51,454 nt of DNA, from assembly GCA_020438445.1 (NCBI GenBank), contig JAGQUO010000004.1, forward strand, positions 1-51,454, given 5' to 3'. Below the pieces are notes generated by a model. The model saw only the letters and a list, made by a program, of their open reading frames with translations. It searched no databases and was not told where the DNA came from. The DNA is from Solirubrobacterales bacterium. Lineage in GTDB: Bacteria > Actinomycetota > Thermoleophilia > Solirubrobacterales > 70-9. The position numbers were made by a program, and so were the translations under genes. This document shows, in pieces, positions 43,390 through 51,454 of this stretch (positions within the stretch are counted from its first letter, which is position 1; each line of letters begins with the position of its first letter).

Positions 43390-44085
43390 TCAGCCCCGCC
43401 CGCCCGCCACCTCGAGCCGGCCCTCGCGATCGCCGACGACCACGATCCGCCCACCGCCGGCGCGTGCCGTCACCTCGGTCCGGAAGGGGGTTGCCCGCCG
43501 CTTCGTCGGCATCCAGTTCCGCTCTGGGGAGGAGAGGACGAGCGTGTGTCCCTTCCGGCCGGCGAATGCGATCCCGGCACCGGGATCCCCGTCCCATACG
43601 GGCACGCCGGCGACGCCGAGCAGGCGAGCCGCCGCCGCCGGCTCGGCCACGACCAGCCCCGCCTCCGAGATGCCGAGCAGCTCGTCGCCCGAGAAGGGCC
43701 CGCCCGCCCCCGGCTCGCCGACTCCGCGGTGGGAGATGAGCTCGACGATGTTCCCGGCGGGATCGGTGAAGTAGACGGCACGGGCCGACCAGGCGGCGAA
43801 CTCGAAGACCGGCCCGCGCCCGCCGCCGAGAAGCTCGGTGGCGCCGGTGATCCATGCGCGCGCGGCCTCGAAGCGATCGGCGGGCACGAGCAGCGCGAAA
43901 TGGTGGAAGGGATCGCCGGCCGAGGGGTGGAGGACGAGCTTCGCACCGCCGACCGCGACCTCGACCCCGCCGTCGGCGCTGCTCACGGTCTCGAGGCCGA
44001 GCCGGGCGCCGTAGAACTCCATCAGCTCCGGAGCCGCCGAGGCCGAGGTCTCCAGCGCGAGGGTCTCGATCTCGAAGTCGTCCAA
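43390..44085 (-). CDS. Two-domain VOC (glyoxalase/bleomycin-resistance) protein
   Basis: 231 residues from a TTG at 44085, one base after the 3' end of the tRNA-Ser gene. The first VOC domain runs from IETLALETSA to FTDPAGNIVELISH (residues about 5-115) and the second, weaker half to the C-terminus (LLGVAGVPVWDGDPGAGIAFAGRKGHTLVLS). VOC proteins bind a metal and act as glyoxalases, dioxygenases or antibiotic-binding proteins. The open frame continues upstream through the tRNA on the same strand, but starting inside the tRNA is implausible. It is probably expressed by processing of a joint tRNA-mRNA transcript. Confidence 0.82.
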   Translation of the reverse strand: MDDFEIETLALETSASAAPELMEFYGARLGLETVSSADGGVEVAVGGAKLVLHPSAGDPFHHFALLVPADRFEAARAWITGATELLGGGRGPVFEFAAWSARAVYFTDPAGNIVELISHRGVGEPGAGGPFSGDELLGISEAGLVVAEPAAAARLLGVAGVPVWDGDPGAGIAFAGRKGHTLVLSSPERNWMPTKRRATPFRTEVTARAGGGRIVVVGDREGRLEVAGGRG

Positions 44086-44086
44086 A

Positions 44087-44175
44087 CGGAGAGGGTGGGA
44101 TTCGAACCCACGAGGCAGCTTTCGCCGCCCACACGATTTCCAATCGTGCACCTTAAGCCACTCGGTCACCCCTCC
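44087..44175 (-). tRNA. tRNA-Ser (anticodon GGA)
   Basis: 89 bases. Acceptor GGAGGGG pairs with CCTCTCC with one G-U pair; the anticodon stem CACGA/TCGTG encloses TTGGAAA, giving anticodon GGA. A long variable arm (GGCGGCGAAAGCTGCC) marks a class II tRNA, and the T-arm GTGGGTTCGAATCCCAC is standard. No CCA is encoded. The VOC gene begins immediately after it. Confidence 0.95.
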
Positions 44176-44220
44176 GGGTGAGGCCCGGAAGATACCGGGG
44201 GAGAGACGGCCGATCGATGC

Positions 44221-44565
44221 TCAGGCGGGTGCGGGAACGTCGCGGCGGGGCTCGAGGCGTCCGCACCAGAGAGCGAACAGGACGATCGCCAGCAGCGCGC
44301 CGAGCCAGTGCAGGCCGACGATCACCGCGAGCAGGCTCGGGAGGCCGGCGAGGATCGCGCCGACCATCGTCATCCCGAGTGGTAGGCGCAGGGCCGTGGC
44401 GGTGATCAGCGAGCAGACGACCCACGCGGACGGGCCGCTGAGCCACCCCCAGTCCTCGAAGAACGAGTGGGGCAGGGCGATCGCGAGGACGATCGAGATC
44501 ACGGCGACACCGGTGAGCTGGATCAGCCCCGAGCGAAGCATCAGCGATCGATCGATCTCGGACAC
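44221..44565 (-). CDS. Small hypothetical membrane protein
   Basis: 114 residues from a GTG, eight bases after the IclR stop on the same strand, so probably one operon. Four hydrophobic segments are separated by short loops, beginning LIQLTGVAVISIVLAIALPHSFF and ending LLAIVLFALWCGRLEP. I do not recognise a family. Linkage to the IclR regulator suggests a role in uptake or regulation for that locus, but this is inference from position. Confidence 0.75.
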   Translation of the reverse strand: MSEIDRSLMLRSGLIQLTGVAVISIVLAIALPHSFFEDWGWLSGPSAWVVCSLITATALRLPLGMTMVGAILAGLPSLLAVIVGLHWLGALLAIVLFALWCGRLEPRRDVPAPA

Positions 44566-44573
44566 GGGCCCGA

Positions 44574-45353
44574 TTATCGCGCTTCGCCGCCGAGGAGCCG
44601 GGTTCCTGCGACAGCCGCGTCGCGGACCGCCTCGGCGTACTCCTCGCGGCGGTCCGCGAACCGCTGGGTCGGGATCGGCATCGAGATGGCGCCCGCCGGT
44701 CCCGCCGGGTCGAAGACGACGGCGCCGACGGCGCTGATCCCCTCGGTGTGCTCCTGGTCGTCGAATGCGAAGCCGGCCTCACGGATCGCCGCGAGCTCGT
44801 TCAGCAGCTCGGAGCGCGACACGATGGTCCGCTCCGTGAAGCGCTCGAGCCGAGGGGGCAGCAGCAGCGCCACCTCCTCGTCCGTGAGGGCGGCGAGCAG
44901 CGCCTTCCCGTTCGCCGTGCAGTGGGCGGGGAACGACGTTCCCACGCCGGAGACGGCCCGCAGCCGGTGCGGCGCCGGGAACTGCTCGACGAAGGTGACG
45001 GCGTCGCCCTCGAGGACGGCGAGATCGACGGTCTCGTCGAGGGTCCGGCGAAGCCCGAGCATCACCGGTCCGAGCTGGAAGCGCAGTCCCCTCCGGGTCG
45101 CGGCGCCGAGGCGGACGAGCCCGCTGCCGAGCCGAGCCGCGCCGTCCGCGCCGATCTCGACGAGATCCTCGGCGGCGAGCGCGGCGAGCAGGCGGTGGAC
45201 CGTCGATTTCGGCAGCTCGACGGCGACGGCGAGCTCGGTGACGCCGACGCCCTCCGGCGCCGCCTCGAGCGCGCGCAGCACGTTCGCCGCCCGGGCGATG
45301 GCTTGGACCCCTCCGGCCGGCGGGGTCCCGAGCGCTGATTGGTTGTCCCGCAT
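44574..45353 (-). CDS. IclR family transcriptional regulator
   Basis: 259 residues. The winged helix-turn-helix is at the N-terminus (AIARAANVLRALEAAPEGVGVTELAVAVELPKSTVHRLLAAL), and the effector-binding GAF-like domain follows, with SGVGTSFPAHCTANGKALLA typical of IclR. Regulators of this family usually control catabolism of aromatic compounds or organic acids and are often autoregulated. It is divergent from the FAD oxidase gene with 33 bases between ATGs, and that gap holds repeated TGGAACAAC sites. Confidence 0.92.
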   Translation of the reverse strand: MRDNQSALGTPPAGGVQAIARAANVLRALEAAPEGVGVTELAVAVELPKSTVHRLLAALAAEDLVEIGADGAARLGSGLVRLGAATRRGLRFQLGPVMLGLRRTLDETVDLAVLEGDAVTFVEQFPAPHRLRAVSGVGTSFPAHCTANGKALLAALTDEEVALLLPPRLERFTERTIVSRSELLNELAAIREAGFAFDDQEHTEGISAVGAVVFDPAGPAGAISMPIPTQRFADRREEYAEAVRDAAVAGTRLLGGEAR

Positions 45354-45385
45354 AATGGAACAACAATACTGTATGGTGGAACAAC
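45341..45385. promoter_or_regulatory. Putative IclR operator array and divergent promoters
   Basis: TGGAACAAC occurs at 45356-45364 and again at 45377-45385, exactly 21 bases apart, two helical turns. A third, inverted copy (GGTTGTCCCG) lies at 45341-45350, inside the first codons of the regulator gene. Between the direct repeats lie opposing -10 hexamers TATTGT (reverse, 45363-45368) and TATGGT (forward, 45372-45377), each nine bases from its start codon. Confidence 0.6.
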
Positions 45386-45386
45386 C

Positions 45387-46721
45387 ATGACGAAGGACTT
45401 CAGGTTCGACGGTGCGACCTTCACCCGCGGGAGCGACGGTTACGAGGCGGCGAGGTCGGCGACGGTCTGGAACGCGCGCACTCCCGAGCGGTATCCCGAG
45501 CTGATCGTCCAGGCGGTCTCCGAGCGTGACGTGGCCACCGCGGTCCGCCTCGCCGGCGCCGAGGGGATGAGCGTCGGCATCCGCGCCGGCGGCCACAGCT
45601 GGGCCGGCAGTCACGTTCGCGACGGCGGCCTTCTGCTCGACGTCTCGCGGCTGCGGGATACGACCATCGATGCCGAGGGCATGCGCGCGACTGTCCAGCC
45701 CGGTGCGCCCGGCAGCGAGACGATGCAGGCGCTGATCGACCAGGACCGGTTCTTTCCCGGCGGCCACTGCGTCGGCGTCTGCTTCGGCGGCTACCTGCTC
45801 CAGGGCGGCTTCGGCTGGAACGGCCGCGTCCACGGCCCGGCCTGCATGAGCGTCGAGGCCATCGACGCGGTGACGGCCGACGGCGAGCAGATCCGGGCGA
45901 GCGAGACCGAGAATGCCGACCTGTTCTGGGCGGCGCGGGGTTCCGGTCCGGGATTCTTCGCGGCGGTGACCCGGTTCCACCTGCGGATCTACGAGGCGCC
46001 CGAGGTGACCGCCAACGCCGTCTACACCTACCCGCTCGAAGAGCTCGAGGCCGTGTTCGAGTGGGCCGCCGAGATCGGCCCGGAGGTGCCCCGCTTCATG
46101 GAGCTGATGCTCTTCATCCATCGCGACCAGGCCGGTGAGGTCGAGGTCGCGGTGACTGGGCCGGTGCTCGCGGCGACCGAGGCCGAGGCGGCCGCGGCAC
46201 TGGCGCTGCTCGAGACCTGCCCGGTACGCGATCGGGCCAAGCTCGCGGTGCCCCGCGTCGACGTCGGCCTCGCCGACCTCTACGCAGGCGTCCACGCGAA
46301 CTATCCGGACGATCACCGCTACTGCGTGGACAACATGTGGACCCACGCTCCCGTCGCCGAGCTGCTCCCGGGACTGGAGCGGATCGCGGCGACGATCCCC
46401 TCCGCGCCGTCGCACATGCTGTGGATGAACTGGGGCGATAGCCCCGAGCGTCCCGACATGGCCTACTCCGTCGAGGATGAGACCTACATCGCCTGCTACG
46501 GGATCTGGGCGGACCCGGCCGACGACCGGCGATATGGGGACTGGGCGACCGACAACATGCGGGCGATGGAGGCGGCGGCCTCGGGCATACAGCTCGCCGA
46601 CGAGAACCTCCGCAACCGCCCGGCCCGGTTCGTCACCGAGGCGAACCTGGCACGGCTCGACGAGGTCCGCGCGAAGTGGGACCCCGACGGGCGCTTCCAC
46701 TCCTGGCTCGGCCGGCCGTGA
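45387..46721 (+). CDS. Berberine-bridge-enzyme-like FAD-linked oxidase
   Basis: 444 residues. PCMH-type FAD domain with GIRAGGHSWAG, where His70 is the expected covalent 8-alpha-histidyl FAD site. A second attachment cysteine is plausible at Cys128 or Cys132 in GGHCVGVCFGGYLLQGG; Cys132 has the same distance from the histidine as in plant BBE. The C-terminus NLARLDEVRAKWDPDGRFH is the BBE motif (NYxRLxxVKxxYDPxxxF). These enzymes oxidise alcohols, sugars, phenols or alkaloids and give H2O2. No signal peptide. It leads a two-gene unit with the C-C hydrolase below. Confidence 0.9.
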   Translation: MTKDFRFDGATFTRGSDGYEAARSATVWNARTPERYPELIVQAVSERDVATAVRLAGAEGMSVGIRAGGHSWAGSHVRDGGLLLDVSRLRDTTIDAEGMRATVQPGAPGSETMQALIDQDRFFPGGHCVGVCFGGYLLQGGFGWNGRVHGPACMSVEAIDAVTADGEQIRASETENADLFWAARGSGPGFFAAVTRFHLRIYEAPEVTANAVYTYPLEELEAVFEWAAEIGPEVPRFMELMLFIHRDQAGEVEVAVTGPVLAATEAEAAAALALLETCPVRDRAKLAVPRVDVGLADLYAGVHANYPDDHRYCVDNMWTHAPVAELLPGLERIAATIPSAPSHMLWMNWGDSPERPDMAYSVEDETYIACYGIWADPADDRRYGDWATDNMRAMEAAASGIQLADENLRNRPARFVTEANLARLDEVRAKWDPDGRFHSWLGRP

Positions 46722-46725
46722 GCGG

Positions 46726-47523
46726 ATGGGCGACGCCTACCTCGAGAGCCTGCTCGACCGTCCGCTCGCGGAGCCGGATCCGGGTGCGGTCGCCGCAGTG
46801 GCGGCGGGTCCGATCGATCCCGGGCTGAGCCTCCGCAGCGACGATCTCGATCGCCTTCTCGATCCGGCACCGGTCGAGGCGGAGACCGGCTGGTGCACGC
46901 TCGCCGACGGGATCGGCTACGTCGCCGCGAGGACGGCCATGCCCGGTGTCACCGGCGAGATGATCGACTGGTGGTTCGACTGGCACCCGCGCGAGCCGAT
47001 CCGCTACCGGGTCTGGCATCCCGCCGCCCACGTGTCGAACTCGCTCGAACCGCCCCAGCCCCCGGGGGAGAAGCCGCACTGGGGCGCCACCCATCACCCG
47101 GTCGAGGATGTCGGAGTCGGCGTCGCCCACGCCCGGATCTCGTTCATGCGCCCGACGGGGATCGGGTTCTCCACCGACGCTCTCGACGACCCCGCAGTCG
47201 CGACGATCGTCGGCGGCCATGTCGGCGACGATCGCCGCCGCTCCCGACACTCGCTGATGGTCCACGTCTTCCTCGACGACGGCGACGGCGTCGTCCTCCG
47301 CAGCCGGTTCTGGTTCGGCGCCCTGATGCGCCCCTACCTCCCGGCGCCGATCGCGAGCGCGGCCGAGCCGCTGCTCAACACCGGATTCGCCCGCCGCCGC
47401 CTACTGCCGGCAGGGCTCCCGCGCGCGGTGGCCCGTCACTGCATCGAGGAGTACGCGAACCTCGCCGAGCTCCTGCCGGAGCTGTACGCGCGGTACGGGG
47501 GAGAGGCGGAGAATCCGGAATAG
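46726..47523 (+). CDS. DAPG hydrolase (PhlG)-family C-C hydrolase
   Basis: 265 residues, ATG four bases after the oxidase stop. The core MPGVTGEMIDWWFDWHPREPIRYRVWHPAAH with EVGVGVAHARISF-like (VEDVGVGVAHARISFMRPTGIGF) and a late HVFLDDGDGVVLRSRFWFG match the zinc-dependent PhlG family that removes an acetyl group from 2,4-diacetylphloroglucinol. His and Glu residues that could be zinc ligands are present, but I cannot prove their identity. The substrate here is likely another acyl-phenol or beta-diketone. Linked to a FAD oxidase and an IclR regulator. Confidence 0.85.
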   Translation: MGDAYLESLLDRPLAEPDPGAVAAVAAGPIDPGLSLRSDDLDRLLDPAPVEAETGWCTLADGIGYVAARTAMPGVTGEMIDWWFDWHPREPIRYRVWHPAAHVSNSLEPPQPPGEKPHWGATHHPVEDVGVGVAHARISFMRPTGIGFSTDALDDPAVATIVGGHVGDDRRRSRHSLMVHVFLDDGDGVVLRSRFWFGALMRPYLPAPIASAAEPLLNTGFARRRLLPAGLPRAVARHCIEEYANLAELLPELYARYGGEAENPE

Positions 47524-47553
47524 GTGGTCGTTGACTGCCCCGGTTCCGGCGGG

Positions 47554-47559
47554 TACCGT
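47554..47559 (+). promoter_or_regulatory. -10 hexamer TACCGT before secreted protein gene
   Basis: TANNNT hexamer twelve bases before the ATG at 47572; GGGGG just before the ATG may also act as a weak ribosome-binding site. Confidence 0.4.
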
Positions 47560-47571
47560 CGCCGCGGGGGA

Positions 47572-48074
47572 ATGAAGCGACTGCTCCTGATCACCGCCCT
47601 GGCACTCCTGGCGATCTCCGCCCAGGCGTCGGCGAAGGGCTTGAGGTGGGTCGAGGTCTGCGGCCCGGTGGACTGCCACCGCGTCGCCGGTGAGCGGCTG
47701 GCGGGCCGGACGCTGATCTTCCCGCCCTGGGTGATGAGCGGCGGCCCCGACGAGCCGCCGGCCCACGGCGGTCGGTGGCTCCGCGTCCGGGTCGTCGTCG
47801 ACGGCAGCAAGCGTCGCCTGCGGTCGGTGGTGATCCCGGCGCTCGGCTACGCCGGCGGCGATCAGGGTGGTGGTTACGGATTCGTCTGGGAGCGGCTCGG
47901 GCGTGACGCACGCGCCACCTACCGGCGCCTGGCACGCGGGGTCGAGCGCTATCCGGCCGCCACGGTGCCGGGACTGGCGGCCGCGCAATCGGCCGGAGGA
48001 TCGGCCGAGCGCCCGGCCGCGCTCACGGTGGCGGCCGCCGTCCGGCGAGCCGCCGTGCCGCTGACCGGCCCCGC

Positions 48075-48078
<4 letters not shown>
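47572..48078 (+). CDS. Small secreted hypothetical protein
   Basis: 168 residues. A signal peptide is clear ([21 protein letters not shown]), leaving about 145 residues with two cysteines near the mature start ([11 protein letters not shown]) that could form a disulfide. The rest is Arg-, Ala- and Gly-rich with no motif I recognise. It converges on the S-adenosylhomocysteine hydrolase gene with a four-base overlap of the stops. Confidence 0.72.
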
Positions 48079-49529
<1,451 letters not shown>

Positions 49530-49671
49530 GGAGAATCTCCCATCGGTCGCGGAGTCCTGTGACCCCTAGATTGATTGAAGATCCTGCGAAGCACCCGGCG
49601 CACGCTGCCGGAGCCTCTCCCCGAGCCGTTGGCCGGGACGGCGCGCAGCGGATCTCGTGCGTGCGGCCGCA

Positions 49672-49702
49672 ATTATGCCGGACCGCGGCGGCTGCGGTCC
49701 AA
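49672..49702 (-). promoter_or_regulatory. Promoter of ahcY with inverted repeat in its spacer
   Basis: On the reverse strand TTGGAC (49697-49702) and CATAAT (49672-49677) are separated by 19 bases. Most of the spacer is a perfect GGACCGC-N7-GCGGTCC inverted repeat (49680-49700), suited to a repressor that competes with RNA polymerase. Confidence 0.45.
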
Positions 49703-49750
49703 TTTCGGCGGTGGATCGCCCGCTGCACCGGCCACGACCGGGACGGTTCA

Positions 49751-49756
49751 TACCGT
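49751..49756 (+). promoter_or_regulatory. -10 hexamer TACCGT before ion channel gene
   Basis: TANNNT hexamer seven bases before the GTG at 49764; decides that start against the longer frame beginning at 49575. Confidence 0.5.
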
Positions 49757-49763
49757 TCGGCGG

Positions 49764-50417
49764 GTGCTGAGCGTCGCCAAGCGAGAGCCGTCGGCGTTCC
49801 TGTTCGCCGGTCAGCTCGTCGGGGTCCTGCTCTACCCGGTGATGACCGGGAGCGTCGGCCGCGCCGCCTTCAGCCTCTTCGGCATCGCCCTGCTCGGGCT
49901 CGTCGTCCTCGCCGTCCACGACTCGCCCGGGCTAACCGGAGTCGCCATCGGCCTCGCCCTCCCCGCCTCGGTGCTGCTCCTGATCCAGGTCGTGACCGGC
50001 AGCGACGCGCTGCTCCCGTACTCCTCGGCGCTCGAGGCCGTCCTCTACTTCTACGCCGCCGGTGCCCTGATCGCCTACATGCTCGCCGACCACGAGGTCA
50101 CCCGGGACGAGCTCTTCGCCGTCGGTGCCACCTTCACCCTCGTCGCCTGGGCCTTCGCCTACGTCTACGTCGTCTGCCAGGCGATCGAGCCCCACACCTT
50201 CACCGCTGCCGTCGACCCGTCCGGCGAGCGCAGCTGGATGGAGCTGCTCTTCATGAGCTTCACGACCCTCTCGAGCACCGGCCTCGGCGACGTCATCCCG
50301 GTCCGGTCGTTCGGCCGCAGCGTCGTGATGATCGAGCAGGTGGTCGGGCTCGCCTTCGTCGCGATGCTGGTCTCGCGGATCGTCGGGCTGACGGTCCTCC
50401 GCCGTGCCCAGCGCTGA
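49764..50417 (+). CDS. Two-pore-helix type ion channel (Ion_trans_2) protein
   Basis: 217 residues from a GTG chosen because TACCGT lies seven bases upstream and because the preceding in-frame sequence is GC-rich and non-hydrophobic. About six hydrophobic segments; the last pair flank the pore loop MELLFMSFTTLSSTGLGDVIP, whose TGLGD resembles the potassium-channel filter TxGYGD/TVGYGD but with Leu for Tyr. The cytoplasmic RCK domain is absent. Probably a potassium or other monovalent cation channel; selectivity is uncertain. It is divergent from ahcY. Confidence 0.85.
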   Translation: MLSVAKREPSAFLFAGQLVGVLLYPVMTGSVGRAAFSLFGIALLGLVVLAVHDSPGLTGVAIGLALPASVLLLIQVVTGSDALLPYSSALEAVLYFYAAGALIAYMLADHEVTRDELFAVGATFTLVAWAFAYVYVVCQAIEPHTFTAAVDPSGERSWMELLFMSFTTLSSTGLGDVIPVRSFGRSVVMIEQVVGLAFVAMLVSRIVGLTVLRRAQR

Positions 50418-50469
50418 CCGCGGCCTTCCGGTCCCGCGCTACCCTTCCGGCTCGCGCTTCGGCGCCCTC

Positions 50470-50559
50470 GGAGGGGTGGCAGAGCGGTTGAATGCGGCGG
50501 TCTCGAAAACCGTTATACGTCGATTAGGCGTATCGAGGGTTCGAATCCCTCCCCCTCCG
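50470..50559 (+). tRNA. tRNA-Ser (anticodon CGA)
   Basis: 90 bases. Acceptor GGAGGGG pairs with CCCCTCC; the anticodon loop CTCGAAA gives CGA. A long variable arm with stem ATACG/CGTAT identifies a class II tRNA, and the T-arm reads GAGGGTTCGAATCCCTC. No CCA is encoded. It stands alone between the ion channel and the PEP-mutase-family gene. Confidence 0.95.
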
Positions 50560-50634
50560 CTAGTCACCTGAAGTGCCGGCGAACTTGGCTCTCCCGCCGA
50601 CGCCGTTCCCACTTGGGATTGCGCTCGATCGGCC

Positions 50635-51441
50635 CTAGCTCCCGAGCCACTCTCCGATTCGGCTCGGAGCGCTCAGGCTCGAGAAGTCGCCAGCCTCGAA
50701 GATCCTCTCCGCCGCGTCGGCCGCCGCCTTGACCGCTGTCAGGGCAAGCCAACCGCCGACGCTGACCCGTTGCGCGCCTGCGCCAACGATCTCATCGAAG
50801 CTCAGACCCAGGCCCGGAAAGGCCAGGACGTTCACCGGCCTCTCGACCGCGGTGCAGATCGCCTCGATCTCCCCGACTCCAGTCAGCCGTGGTGCGTAGA
50901 GCACGTCGGCGCCGGCCTCCCGAAAGGCGAGGAGCCGGGCGATCGTGTCGTCGAGATCGGGATTGCCCCGAAGGTGGTTCTCGGCCCGGGCGGTGAGCGT
51001 GAAGGGGAAGTCGAGGGCCCGGGCCGCCGCCACGGCTGCGCTCACGCGGTCGACCGCCTCACCGAGCGTGTAGAGCCGCCCCTCATCGCGGTCGTAGTCC
51101 TCGATCGAGCCGCCCACCGCGCCCGCGGCGGCGACGCTGGTGATCGCTCGCTCCACGTCGGCGGCCGTGGGGCCGTAGCCGTGCTCGAGGTCGACCGATA
51201 CGGGAAGGTCGGTAGCCTCGCGCAGCGCGTCGACATGGCCGACGATCTCGTCGAGCGTCACCGTGCCGTCGGGACGGCCGAGGGCGAACGCGAGGCCACT
51301 GCTCGTTGTGGCAAGCGCCTTGAAGCCGGTGCCGGCGAGCATCTTTGCCGACCCGGCGTCCCAGGGGTTGGGGATCACGAAGGGGTCGCCCTCATGGAGG
51401 GCACGGAATGCCTTGCCCTTCTCCTGCTGGGTCGGGGCCAC
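50635..51441 (-). CDS. Isocitrate lyase/PEP mutase family protein
   Basis: 268 residues from a GTG. The superfamily motifs are in order: IPNPWDAGSAKMLAGTGFKALATTSSG, SVDLEHGYG with the metal aspartate and glutamate, SIEDYDRDEGRLY, and TARAENHLRG. The catalytic-cysteine loop of isocitrate and methylisocitrate lyases (KKCGH) is missing, so the protein more likely belongs to the oxaloacetate-hydrolase/carboxyphosphonoenolpyruvate group of unknown substrate. The gene ends 75 bases before the tRNA-Ser on the opposite strand; its promoter lies at or beyond the window edge. Confidence 0.88.
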   Translation of the reverse strand: MAPTQQEKGKAFRALHEGDPFVIPNPWDAGSAKMLAGTGFKALATTSSGLAFALGRPDGTVTLDEIVGHVDALREATDLPVSVDLEHGYGPTAADVERAITSVAAAGAVGGSIEDYDRDEGRLYTLGEAVDRVSAAVAAARALDFPFTLTARAENHLRGNPDLDDTIARLLAFREAGADVLYAPRLTGVGEIEAICTAVERPVNVLAFPGLGLSFDEIVGAGAQRVSVGGWLALTAVKAAADAAERIFEAGDFSSLSAPSRIGEWLGS

Positions 51442-51454
51442 CGTGCCTTGATAT

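Noticed and set aside
44089-44169. VOC protein starting inside the tRNA (frame from 44169)
   Set aside because: The residues would be encoded by the tRNA arms and show no family similarity; the VOC domain begins right after the tRNA.
49530-49670. SAH or SAM riboswitch before ahcY
   Set aside because: The conserved core sequences of these riboswitches, as I recall them, are not found on the reverse strand; the leader remains unassigned.
49575-50417. Longer ion-channel start at 49575
   Set aside because: The additional 63 residues are not hydrophobic and cover the ahcY promoter region; GTG 49764 has a hexamer at the usual distance.

Overview
The window is chromosomal DNA from a very GC-rich bacterium. 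The codon bias, the abundant GTG and TTG starts, the leaderless-type promoters, the actinobacterial-type gene families and the secreted proteins with degenerate RTX-like tails all suggest an actinobacterium, most likely of the class Thermoleophilia (Solirubrobacterales). That placement is an inference from style, not from a marker gene. I see no insertion sequence, prophage, CRISPR array or integrase; genes are tightly packed on both strands and read like ordinary core and accessory chromosome.

Layout. 1-4.5 kb: EamA transporter (cut by the window edge), DUF3159 membrane protein, YciI-like protein, SCP2-alpha/beta hydrolase fusion, 5'-3' exonuclease, SprT-like metalloprotease and a DksA/TraR zinc-finger protein. 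4.5-8 kb: ABC-2 exporter pair divergent from a TetR regulator coupled to an LPG-synthase-type membrane protein. 8-11.4 kb: flavin-dependent luciferase-like oxidoreductase, PatB/MalY C-S lyase and amidohydrolase, nearly overlapping. 11.4-15.3 kb: unknown protein, secreted M1 peptidase, flavin monooxygenase, DUF1330 protein. 15.3-19.1 kb: type III glutamine synthetase, preceded by an inverted repeat and followed by large hairpins, divergent from a fatty acid desaturase. 19.3-21 kb: two divergent metallo-beta-lactamase-fold hydrolases. 21.2-25.3 kb: complete polyamine-type ABC importer operon (ATPase, cysteine-rich lipoprotein, two permeases). 25.3-27.3 kb: VTT-domain membrane protein and a GH26-like secreted glycosidase. 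27.4-34 kb: a rightward run with a lipase/PHA-synthase-like plus acyl-CoA-synthetase fusion, SRPBCC protein, LMW phosphatase plus fructosamine kinase (a likely protein-deglycation pair), GNAT acetyltransferase and RlmN. 34.2-41 kb: cyclophilin, secreted sulfatase and a very large secreted subtilase broken by a one-base frameshift. 41.1-44.2 kb: MBL hydrolase divergent from a 28-residue membrane microprotein coupled to tadA, an orphan histidine kinase, and a VOC protein whose start codon lies one base beyond the 3' end of a tRNA-Ser(GGA). 44.2-47.5 kb: IclR regulator divergent from a berberine-bridge-like FAD oxidase and a DAPG-hydrolase-family C-C hydrolase. 47.5-51.4 kb: small secreted protein, S-adenosylhomocysteine hydrolase, ion channel, tRNA-Ser(CGA), PEP-mutase-family protein.

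Two patterns run through the window. Many transcription units begin with a TANNNT hexamer 6-10 bases before the start codon and no ribosome-binding site, as expected of leaderless mRNAs. Several gene ends carry strong palindromes, some made of two stems separated by an A-rich internal loop, which probably act as terminators. The points I find most novel are the tRNA-VOC junction, the tadA-coupled microprotein with its back-to-back promoters, the IclR operator array with the oxidase/C-C hydrolase module, and the bipartite hairpins.
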